A stretch of DNA of 64,000 nt. Source: Leptospira ellinghausenii. Lineage in GTDB: Bacteria > Spirochaetota > Leptospiria > Leptospirales > Leptospiraceae. Positions 26,621 through 34,520 of the stretch are shown here, piece by piece (position 1 is the stretch's first letter; the number at the start of each line of letters is the position of its first letter). The notes beneath the pieces are model-generated. The model worked only from the letters and a program-made list of their open reading frames with translations, did not search any database and had not been told where the DNA came from. The stretch lies in NCBI RefSeq assembly GCF_003114815.1, contig NZ_BFAZ01000005.1:124001-188000 (forward strand), in the 5' to 3' direction. Both the position numbers and the translations under genes were made by a program.

Positions 26621-29600
26621 TGTACTTACTCAAAAATAAATCTGGACTGAATATTAAAATTTTGTCCAATCTTTCCTTCCATTCTATTTTTTTTAAAAAT
26701 ATACTCGTAAATTTATATTTGGGAAATGAATTAGAAACAAGCCTTACCAATCTTACGATCGAATATAAAATAAATTCTCACACATTTACTTTACCTTTAT
26801 TTTCTCCTTTGGGATCTCCCCTTATCAAAACTTCCGAAAACGCAATTACCATCCAAAGAAACATTGATGGTTTGCAAATCATCACAAAACTTCAGTTACA
26901 CAAAAATCTTAATTGTTGGAGAGTGTATTCAAATGTGACAAACCAAAGTAATGATACAGTGACTGTTAGTTTAGTGAATACATTGGATCTTGGACTTTGT
27001 GATTATTCTAGTGCAAGACTCAATGAAGCTTTTGTTTCACAATACATCCACCATGAAGTCTATAATACGAAAGAATTTGGTCTTTCCATTCTTTCGAGAC
27101 AGAATGAATCTGTGTTCGGAAAAAACCCAGCCTGCCTTACTTTTTCAGATCAAACAATCACGTCTTATGCGACAGATGGCCGGGATATTTTCCACCAAGG
27201 TAAATTGTCTGAGTTTCCCAACCGAAGGCGCCAGGGAGAACATTCGATGGTGGGACTTAGAACAGAAGGGATAGAGGTAATTCAGAACCAATCACTAGAT
27301 TGTCATTTTTATTCTTTCTTCTTTGAAAACGTGGAGACCATTGAACGGGCACCTTCACTTTCCGATACAATCAAAACCTGTCAACTGGATTGGGAGGTTG
27401 ATGATACGAAATGGGAGAATGGAAGAAAAACAAACGTTAGTTTGTTCCATCTTGGAGAAAGTATAGAGGGTGGACTTGTCTCAAAGAGCCAATTAAAGGA
27501 ACTATTTCCGAATCCATGGCGGAACACTGAATTAAACCAAGAAGGAACTTTACTTTCTTTTTTTACCGAACAATCAAAACATGTGACACTCAAAGAAAAA
27601 GAAATACATTGCCTAAGACCACAAGGGCAAATCCTTCGAACAGGCAATGAGTACCTTCCAAGAGAATCATCCCTGACTGCCACTTGTTATTTTAATGGAA
27701 TCTTTATTTCCCAGCTCACACAAGGTCACACGAGCCTAAACTTATTCTTATCTCGTAAAACAGGTGACTTAGGAACGAGTGTTTCCAAAGGCCTTTGTAT
27801 TTTTTGTAAGTTAGATTCTGTATGGAAACGTTTGGGAAATCCATCCTACCAAACATACCTTCCCGATGTTTTAGAATGGGTGTATCTTCTCGAAGGAAAA
27901 ACGATTAGAATCCAAGTCAATTCCAATCCAGATGATTCTCTTTCATTATCATGTTTCCATTCATTTAGTTCTCCACTGGAAGTTCTATTTTCCTTTTCTA
28001 CGGGACTTGACGGCGAAAACGGAGACTTACCAATTCCACCGAAGATTGCCATAGAAAACGAATCCATATTAATCACTCCCAATCAAAAGAGTTCCCTCTA
28101 CGAACGATTGGATGGAAAAGGATTCCGAATTCGTTCAAATCAGATAACTCGATTTTTCGTTTCAGATGATCGTTTGTTATTCGAAAAGGGCAAGTCACTT
28201 GGTTTGCCTTATCTCACAATCAAAACAGAAATTCATTCCGAACTAACGTTCCAAATTTACGGAGAATTGAATGATGAAAAAGTGGATGTAAGCCCTTCCC
28301 TAACAAAAAAAGAAAATGGGATCGAACACCATTCCCTTCTGAATTCTGCAATGACACTCAACAATGTAAAATTTTTAGAGATGATTGATATATTACCTTG
28401 GTTCAAACAAAATGCTGAAATTCATTTTTTAAATCCAAGGGGATTGGAACAATTTTCAGGTGGTGGATGGGGAACAAGAGATGTATGCCAAGGAGCATTT
28501 GAATTCCTTTTATCAACTGGTAATTTTTCTGCTATAAGGGAATTACTCATCCATGTATTCAGCGAACAAAATGAAGACGGAGATTGGCCACAATGGTTTA
28601 TGTTATATGGGAGGGACAAACATATTAGAGCCAATGATTCCCATGGGGACATCCTATATTGGCCTATCATTTGTATTTTAACCTATTTAGAAAGAAGTCA
28701 TGACAGGTCCATATTAGATGAATTCACAACAAACCAAACAAGAACTTCAAAACGAAGTATTTTAATTGGGATGGAAATCACTTTACGCGAAATCAAAAAT
28801 CGATTCATCGAGAATACAGTTTTACCTAAATACGGAAATGGTGATTGGAATGATTCGATGCAACCAAAAGAACCATTCTTTCAATCCCAAGCTGTGAGTA
28901 CATGGACCGCAGAACTACAGAATCTACTCTATCAAAAACTAGTCTGGTTTTATGATTGGATTGGAAAGGAAGACGAAAAAGCTGAATACCAAATTCATTT
29001 TCAAACTCTAACAAAACAAATCCATTCCGAATGTATGGAAAATCGAACTATTGCAGGACTAGTTCAATTTTCTCCAAAGGAAAAAAATATTTTATATTTA
29101 CATCCATTAGACACCATAACCAAAATTCAGTACAGTATCCTTCCCATGATTTATGGAATCCTTTCCAATGTTTTCACCTTAGAAGAAGCAGAATATCATT
29201 TAAAGATCATCAAACAACACTTAACTGGACCTGATGGAGTCCGTTTATTCAATAAGCCAGTTCCATACCAAAAAGGAAATTCTACCTTTTTCAAACGGGC
29301 AGAAACAGCCAGTTATTTTGGAAGGGAAATTGGACTCATGTACACACATGCTCATCTGCGGTATTGTGAAGCACTTGCTTATATGGGCAAATCAAATGAA
29401 TTTTTCACACAATTGAATCTAACAAACCCAATCGGTATCAATAAACGGATTCCGCAAAGTCGGATCAGGCAATCCAACTGTTATTATTCAAGTTCGGATG
29501 CATTTTTTTTAAATAGAGAGGATGCAGAAAAAAATTACGAACAGTTATGGAAAGGAGATATCCCACTCGAAGGAGGTTGGAGGGTTTATTCCAGTGGCCC

Positions 29601-29919
29601 TGGAATCTTTTTAAAATTATTTTATGAGTCTCTGTTGGGGTTACAATTTTTCCACGATGGAATCATTTTTGATCCTATGATGCCAAAGGATTTCGACGGG
29701 TTTAAAATCAACTTCGATCGATTTGATACAAAATTCGAAGTTATATACAATATTAGAAGAGAAAATGGATGTATCCATTCCATTCACTTCAATGGTGTTA
29801 TCATTCCTTTGGAACGAATATTAAATCCATATCGTTTGGGGGGATTCAAAGTGAATCAAGGAATGATTCTAAAGAATAAAAAAGAAGGAACAAATACTTT
29901 CGTTATACAAATCGAGTAA
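26620..29919 (+). CDS. GH94-type glycoside phosphorylase, possible 1,2-beta-oligoglucan phosphorylase
   Basis: 1099 residues from the ATG at 26620, which overlaps the previous stop (TGATG) and has AAAGGAAA 6 bases upstream; an earlier in-frame ATG at 26578 would overlap the previous gene. N-terminal beta-sandwich, then the alpha6/alpha6 barrel: GGWGTRDVCQGAF (about 615), NEDGDWPQWF, and the catalytic GDWNDSM with the acid Asp near 744. Length and Asp position resemble 1,2-beta-oligoglucan phosphorylases, which release glucose 1-phosphate from sophoro-oligosaccharides. No signal peptide, so it acts on an intracellular glucan. Substrate assignment is by resemblance only. Confidence 0.8.
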   Translation: MYLLKNKSGLNIKILSNLSFHSIFFKNILVNLYLGNELETSLTNLTIEYKINSHTFTLPLFSPLGSPLIKTSENAITIQRNIDGLQIITKLQLHKNLNCWRVYSNVTNQSNDTVTVSLVNTLDLGLCDYSSARLNEAFVSQYIHHEVYNTKEFGLSILSRQNESVFGKNPACLTFSDQTITSYATDGRDIFHQGKLSEFPNRRRQGEHSMVGLRTEGIEVIQNQSLDCHFYSFFFENVETIERAPSLSDTIKTCQLDWEVDDTKWENGRKTNVSLFHLGESIEGGLVSKSQLKELFPNPWRNTELNQEGTLLSFFTEQSKHVTLKEKEIHCLRPQGQILRTGNEYLPRESSLTATCYFNGIFISQLTQGHTSLNLFLSRKTGDLGTSVSKGLCIFCKLDSVWKRLGNPSYQTYLPDVLEWVYLLEGKTIRIQVNSNPDDSLSLSCFHSFSSPLEVLFSFSTGLDGENGDLPIPPKIAIENESILITPNQKSSLYERLDGKGFRIRSNQITRFFVSDDRLLFEKGKSLGLPYLTIKTEIHSELTFQIYGELNDEKVDVSPSLTKKENGIEHHSLLNSAMTLNNVKFLEMIDILPWFKQNAEIHFLNPRGLEQFSGGGWGTRDVCQGAFEFLLSTGNFSAIRELLIHVFSEQNEDGDWPQWFMLYGRDKHIRANDSHGDILYWPIICILTYLERSHDRSILDEFTTNQTRTSKRSILIGMEITLREIKNRFIENTVLPKYGNGDWNDSMQPKEPFFQSQAVSTWTAELQNLLYQKLVWFYDWIGKEDEKAEYQIHFQTLTKQIHSECMENRTIAGLVQFSPKEKNILYLHPLDTITKIQYSILPMIYGILSNVFTLEEAEYHLKIIKQHLTGPDGVRLFNKPVPYQKGNSTFFKRAETASYFGREIGLMYTHAHLRYCEALAYMGKSNEFFTQLNLTNPIGINKRIPQSRIRQSNCYYSSSDAFFLNREDAEKNYEQLWKGDIPLEGGWRVYSSGPGIFLKLFYESLLGLQFFHDGIIFDPMMPKDFDGFKINFDRFDTKFEVIYNIRRENGCIHSIHFNGVIIPLERILNPYRLGGFKVNQGMILKNKKEGTNTFVIQIE

Positions 29920-29958
29920 AAAACGTATGAGTGAATCTTTCACACCCATACGTTTTCC
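29918..29958. terminator. bidirectional terminator between the GH94 gene and glnK
   Basis: AAAACGTATG (29920-29929) pairs with CATACGTTTT (29947-29956), with an inner GTGAA/TTCAC extension. Flanking A and T runs serve both strands of this convergent pair. Confidence 0.85.
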
Positions 29959-29982
29959 GATTTTTCCTTTTAGTAAGGAATG

Positions 29983-30327
29983 TTAAATGGCGCTTTTGCC
30001 TTTTTCGCCAGTTCTGATTCGAATCACTTCTTCTAATGGAGTGATAAAAATCTTACCGTCACCAATTTTTCCATCTCCACTTTTAGCTGCTTTTAAAATA
30101 GCATCTACAGTTGGTTTCACGAATTCATCATTTACAGCAATTTCCAATCTTACTTTTCTAAGAAGGTTTACTGTGTATTCATGTCCACGGAAAACTTCTG
30201 TTTTTCCTTTTTGTTGCCCGTAACCTTGAACGTCTGATACTGTTAAACGATAAATTTCGTTTTTCGTTAACTCTGCTTTAACTTCTTCCAACTTATGTGG
30301 TTGGATGATTGCAATGATCATTTTCAT
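29983..30327 (-). CDS. glnK: PII nitrogen regulatory protein
   Basis: 114 residues. PII signature: MKMIIAIIQPHKLEEVK, T-loop with Tyr51 in GHEYTVN (the uridylylation site), and KIGDGKIFI plus IRIRTGEKG for ATP and 2-oxoglutarate binding. Two extra residues lie before KIGDGK. It lies 20 bases after amtB, the standard glnK-amtB pair in reversed order; PII binds AmtB and closes the channel when nitrogen is ample. Confidence 0.95.
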   Translation of the reverse strand: MKMIIAIIQPHKLEEVKAELTKNEIYRLTVSDVQGYGQQKGKTEVFRGHEYTVNLLRKVRLEIAVNDEFVKPTVDAILKAAKSGDGKIGDGKIFITPLEEVIRIRTGEKGKSAI

Positions 30328-30347
30328 AATGTTTAACTCCTATTTCC

Positions 30348-31736
30348 TTACCCACGAACTCGGATATTAAAATCTGGGTAAGCTTCTGCTCCGTGTTCCC
30401 CAAGATCCAATCCACTCAATTCTTCTTCTTCACTCACTCGGATTCCACCTGCTAGTTTTAACACAAACCATAGGATGAGAGATACTACAAAAGTGAATCC
30501 ACCGATTGCCAATATTCCATAAAGTTGAGTTACGATTGAAGGAACTTCTACTCCGGCAGGAGCACCTTCGTAACCAAAGATGGCAACCGCTAAGGTTCCC
30601 CAAATACCACAAACTAAGTGAACGGAAGTTGCTCCAACTGGATCATCAATCTTCATTTTATCAAAAAATAACACTGACAATACGACGAGAACACCAGAAA
30701 CCGCACCAATAATTGCAGCAGATGTTGGACTAACAATCGCACATGGTGCAGTGATACCCACAAGACCTGCAAGAGTTCCGTTTAAAATCATACCAAGGTC
30801 TGGTTTTTTTAAGATGATCCAAGCAGTGACAGTTGATGCAAGTGCACCAAGTGCAGCAGAGATGTTCGTTGTCACAATGACATGAGACATTGTGCTACCA
30901 TCACCAACTCCCATGGTTGAACCAGGGTTAAATCCAAACCATCCGAGCCAAAGGATTAGAGTTCCTAACGCAGCAGAAGTCATGTTGTGACCTAGGATTG
31001 GTTTGATACGTCCGTCTGGTAAGAATTTTCCTTTTCTTGCCCCAAGAACGATGGCTCCTGCAAGGGCAGCCCAACCACCTACAGAGTGTACAACGGTGGA
31101 ACCAGCAAAGTCATGAAAACCAAGTCCTGCTAACCATCCACCTCCCCATACCCAATGGCCTGTGAAAGGATACATCACAGCAACAAGGATAAAAGAGAAT
31201 ATTAAAAAGGAATGAAACTTAATTCGTTCGGCAACTGCTCCCGAAACAATGGTAGCTGCAGTCGCTGCGAAAACGAGTTGGAAGAAAAATTTTGCAAGAA
31301 GGGGAACACCTGTCCAATTCATGGAAGAGTAAACACCTTTGTATTCATCTCCTATGGCAGGAGAGTTATCAAGACCACCTAGGAAAAATAATCCATCTGT
31401 TGCATAAAATGGAGTTCCGTCACCAAACATGAGTCCCCATCCAATGGCCCAATAAGAGAAAGTTGCCGCTGCAAAAACGATAAAGTTTTTTGCTAAGATG
31501 TTCACTGTGTTTTTTGATTGTGCAAATCCTGATTCAACGAGAGCAAAACCAGCATTCATAAAGAACACCAACATACCTGCAACTAATACCCATAATGTGT
31601 CTAGTCCTACAGTTAATGTTTGGATTGCTTTTGCGGTTTCTTCTGCTGGGTTCACGACGGTTGCAGCTTCATCTGCAAAAAGGAACATCGGAACTACCAG
31701 GAGAAGGAAGGCGATTGATTTGAAATATTGTTTCAT
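30348..31736 (-). CDS. amtB: ammonium transporter
   Basis: 462 residues. I start at 31736: it gives a clean signal peptide (MKQYFKSIAFLLLVV, cleavage near FADEA), has AAAGGAT about 11 bases upstream, and lies downstream of the predicted sigma-54 start; longer frames would begin upstream of the transcript. Eleven membrane segments with Amt landmarks VESGFAQSKN, GWGLMFGDG, FAGSTVVHSVGG (pore His) and LGWFGFNPGS. Conducts ammonium/ammonia through the inner membrane and is followed by its regulator glnK. Confidence 0.96.
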   Translation of the reverse strand: MKQYFKSIAFLLLVVPMFLFADEAATVVNPAEETAKAIQTLTVGLDTLWVLVAGMLVFFMNAGFALVESGFAQSKNTVNILAKNFIVFAAATFSYWAIGWGLMFGDGTPFYATDGLFFLGGLDNSPAIGDEYKGVYSSMNWTGVPLLAKFFFQLVFAATAATIVSGAVAERIKFHSFLIFSFILVAVMYPFTGHWVWGGGWLAGLGFHDFAGSTVVHSVGGWAALAGAIVLGARKGKFLPDGRIKPILGHNMTSAALGTLILWLGWFGFNPGSTMGVGDGSTMSHVIVTTNISAALGALASTVTAWIILKKPDLGMILNGTLAGLVGITAPCAIVSPTSAAIIGAVSGVLVVLSVLFFDKMKIDDPVGATSVHLVCGIWGTLAVAIFGYEGAPAGVEVPSIVTQLYGILAIGGFTFVVSLILWFVLKLAGGIRVSEEEELSGLDLGEHGAEAYPDFNIRVRG

Positions 31737-31776
31737 ATTGCCATGTATCCTTTCCATGTTATTTGCTGAATAAGAA

Positions 31777-31793
31777 TGCAAGATTGGTACCCG
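31777..31793 (-). promoter_or_regulatory. sigma-54 promoter of amtB-glnK
   Basis: Minus-strand GGGTACC-AATC-TTGCA: GG and GC are 12 bases apart and the -12 box is perfect (TTGCA). The -24 box keeps GG-AC against consensus TGGCAC. The predicted start is near 31766, 30 bases before the amtB ATG. Sigma-54 control of amtB fits nitrogen regulation. Confidence 0.65.
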
Positions 31794-32026
31794 ATGCGAA
31801 AAATCGACTCAAATTGTCCAAAAAAAATCAAGTGGTGCCTAAAAACCCTCCAATATGCCTTAAATTCTAATCTGACTGTTCCAACAAGGAAACCAACTTC
31901 TCTGGAACTCTTACTCAATCTGATGCATTCAAAAACAGAATGATTAAATTATAAGCAATCCGCCTTTTGGAATAAGATCTGCTCAAAAAACCATTACAAG
32001 CAGTCTCTATTCCCCCTCTAATAGGA

Positions 32027-33517
32027 GTGAATTCTGAACGTATCCGTATCTGTAACGACAAACCGATTCGTAACCAAAAAACCTATGTCCTCTATTGGAT
32101 GCAAGCCTACAGACGATTTGATGCCAACCATGCCTTCGAACATGCAATAAAACTCGCTCGTGAAATCAATAAAGAACTCATTGTATACGAAGGCCTTCGT
32201 ATGGATTATCCATGGAATTCAGAACGAATTCACAAATTCATCTTGGAAGGTATGTTTGAAAACCAAACAAGAGCAGACGAACTAGGCATCAATTATTGGC
32301 CTTTTGTCGAAACTCCACAAAATTTAGGAAAAGGTTTACTCAAGGAGATTTGCGAGGACGCATGTGTGATTGTCACTGATGACTTTCCTTGTTTTATCAT
32401 TCCGGATCAAACAGCAAGCCTGGCAGAAAAGATAGACTGTCAACTACTTTCGGTTGATAGTAATTCAATTATTCCCTTCTCTCGGTTTCAAAAACCTGCA
32501 AGTGCAGCCAGAATCCTTCGTTTATGGATCCATAAAGAACTGAACTCAAATTTTCCTACTCCTAGTAAACCCATTTGGAAAAAGGAAGAACTAACAAGTA
32601 TCACTGGGAAAACAAAACCAAATCAAAAAATTGGACTTCCAAAATCAATTGATTCTATCTTAAAAACAATCTCCTTTCAAAACCAAGTTTCTCCCGTAAA
32701 AGATGTGAAAGGTGGTCGGAAAGAAGCCTTGCGATTGTTAGATGAGTTTATCAAAAAAAAATTGGATTTGTATCTTACGAAACGATCGGAACCAAATCGA
32801 CCAGAACAAACTGCAACCAGTGGGCTCTCCCCTTATTTACACTTTGGTTGGATTGGTCTGGAAGAAATTTTTTATGCAGTGTTAAAACATAGTTCCAATG
32901 GAAAATGGAACCCTGAACGTTTGAGTCATACAAAACCAGGTGATAGGGAAAATTTTTATTCTCCATCCATTGCCACCAATCATTTTTTAGATGAACTGGT
33001 CACTTGGCGTGACATAGGATATCTTTTCTTTTGGAAAGACAAACCTAAAAACATTACACTCGATCATTTACCAGATTGGGTGAAAGAAAATTTTAAAAGA
33101 CACAAAAAAGATCACAGGGAATATATTTATACCTTAGAACAATTTGAATCCGCGAATACCCATGATGAAATTTGGAATGCTGCACAAACTGAACTGGTCC
33201 AAACTGGTAGAATGCACAACTATATGCGAATGTTATGGGGGAAAAAAGTCATTGAATGGTCAAAGACCTACGAAGAAGCCTTTACGACCTTAGAACATCT
33301 AAATAATAAATATGCTTTTGACGGAAGGAATCCAAATTCATACACAGGAATTTTATGGTGTTTTGGACTTTTTGATAGACCATGGTTTCCCGAACGAAAT
33401 GTATTTGGAAATGTACGTTTTATGTCTTCCGATTCAACAAAAAAGAAGTTTAAATTGAATTCCTATATGGAGTATATTGGTGAACTGAGTGGAAAATCCA
33501 ACTCACTCTTCCCATGA
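32027..33517 (+). CDS. class II CPD photolyase
   Basis: 496 residues. N-terminal Rossmann-like antenna domain (YVLYWMQAYRRF, about 20-31) and C-terminal FAD domain with SGLSPYLHFGWI, MHNYMRMLWGKK and the class II hallmark FDGRNPNSYTGILW followed by NVFGNVRFMS. Repairs cyclobutane pyrimidine dimers using blue light. The start is GTG with AGGAG abutting the codon, so the exact start is uncertain; the next Met is residue 25. It overlaps clpS by 4 bases and is divergent from amtB. Confidence 0.93.
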   Translation: MNSERIRICNDKPIRNQKTYVLYWMQAYRRFDANHAFEHAIKLAREINKELIVYEGLRMDYPWNSERIHKFILEGMFENQTRADELGINYWPFVETPQNLGKGLLKEICEDACVIVTDDFPCFIIPDQTASLAEKIDCQLLSVDSNSIIPFSRFQKPASAARILRLWIHKELNSNFPTPSKPIWKKEELTSITGKTKPNQKIGLPKSIDSILKTISFQNQVSPVKDVKGGRKEALRLLDEFIKKKLDLYLTKRSEPNRPEQTATSGLSPYLHFGWIGLEEIFYAVLKHSSNGKWNPERLSHTKPGDRENFYSPSIATNHFLDELVTWRDIGYLFFWKDKPKNITLDHLPDWVKENFKRHKKDHREYIYTLEQFESANTHDEIWNAAQTELVQTGRMHNYMRMLWGKKVIEWSKTYEEAFTTLEHLNNKYAFDGRNPNSYTGILWCFGLFDRPWFPERNVFGNVRFMSSDSTKKKFKLNSYMEYIGELSGKSNSLFP

Positions 33518-33798
33518 CAGAACCGATCCAACCGATATTTGAAGAGGAAACCAATTTAAAAAGCGAATCGGTTTACGATTATTTTGTCATTTTATTCAAT
33601 GATTCCATCCATGAGTTTTCGTACGTTGAAGACTGTTTGATGAAGATATGTTTCAAAACAAAACGAGATGCCAAAAAAATTGCAATGGAAGCTCATTCAA
33701 AAGGCAAAGCCATCTGTTTCCAGGGGAGTATGGAAGAATGTGAAACAGTTGCTGAAAATATGACAACCGCGAATCTCACTGTGAGTTATGGAGTATGA
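33514..33798 (+). CDS. clpS: ClpS-family ATP-dependent Clp protease adaptor
   Basis: 94 residues. The ClpS core is recognisable: YFVILFNDSIHEFSYVED, then KRDAKKIAMEAHSKGKAI and MEECETVAEN. The adaptor delivers N-degron proteins to ClpA-type unfoldases. The Asn-Asp pair of the N-end-rule pocket is present (FND). It lies between a photolyase and an alkylation-repair gene with 4-base overlaps on both sides, an unusual position, because clpS normally precedes clpA. It may be a second, specialised adaptor. Confidence 0.82.
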   Translation: MTEPIQPIFEEETNLKSESVYDYFVILFNDSIHEFSYVEDCLMKICFKTKRDAKKIAMEAHSKGKAICFQGSMEECETVAENMTTANLTVSYGV

Positions 33799-34520
33799 AA
33801 GAGACAAAAGAATTTTTTTTAGAGGAATTAAACAAACATAAAGATTTAAATAAGGCAAAATTTTTCCCTCGTTTTTTTAAGACAGGACCTGGAGAATATG
33901 GCGAAGGTGACCAATTCCTTGGTATCACCGTACCCAAACAAAGATTAGTCGCCAAAAAGTTTGCACCAAAACTGAGTCTAGATGATTTACAATCATTGAT
34001 TGTTTCCCCTTACCACGAAGTCCGTCTCACAACCCTTCTCGTCCTCATACAAAAATACCAAACCAAAAAGATAACAGAAATAGAAAGAGAAAAAATTGTC
34101 CAATTTTATCTAAAAAACACAAAGTACATCAATAACTGGGATTTGGTGGATGTAAGTGCAGATAAAATCATAGGTGATTATTATTTTGATAAAAATAATG
34201 TTATCATTCAAAAACTAAAGAACTCAAAAGATTTATGGGAAAATCGTATCGCAATACTAAGTACATTCCATTGGATCAGAAAAGGTAGATTTGAAGAAAC
34301 TTTATCGTTATGTGAATATTTTTTAAATCACAATCATGATCTGATTCATAAAGCAACAGGATGGATGTTACGTGAAATTGGTAAACGAGACATCCAAACT
34401 CTTCGGATGTTTCTCAAAAATCATGCAACAAAAATGCCTCGTACGATGTTACGTTATGCAATCGAAAAACTAACCACTTCAGAAAGGAAAAAGTGGTTAG
34501 AATTAAAAAAAGATAACTAA
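33795..34520 (+). CDS. AlkD-like DNA alkylation repair protein
   Basis: 241 residues of HEAT-like helical repeats. Family signatures GITVPKQRLVAKKF, INNWDLVDVSA (the Asp/Trp motif that holds damaged bases) and KATGWMLREIGKRD are present. AlkD excises 3- and 7-alkyl purines without base flipping. It overlaps clpS by 4 bases, forming a DNA-repair operon with the photolyase, and its last 4 bases overlap the convergent cyclase gene. Confidence 0.88.
   Translation: MKETKEFFLEELNKHKDLNKAKFFPRFFKTGPGEYGEGDQFLGITVPKQRLVAKKFAPKLSLDDLQSLIVSPYHEVRLTTLLVLIQKYQTKKITEIEREKIVQFYLKNTKYINNWDLVDVSADKIIGDYYFDKNNVIIQKLKNSKDLWENRIAILSTFHWIRKGRFEETLSLCEYFLNHNHDLIHKATGWMLREIGKRDIQTLRMFLKNHATKMPRTMLRYAIEKLTTSERKKWLELKKDN
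34465..34500 (-). terminator. terminator of the 7TM cyclase gene, inside the 3' end of alkD
   Basis: A perfect 10-bp inverted repeat, CTAACCACTT (34470-34479) and AAGTGGTTAG (34491-34500), followed on the minus strand by TTTTTCG. It lies inside the alkD coding sequence, so only the minus strand has the T run. Confidence 0.7.
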
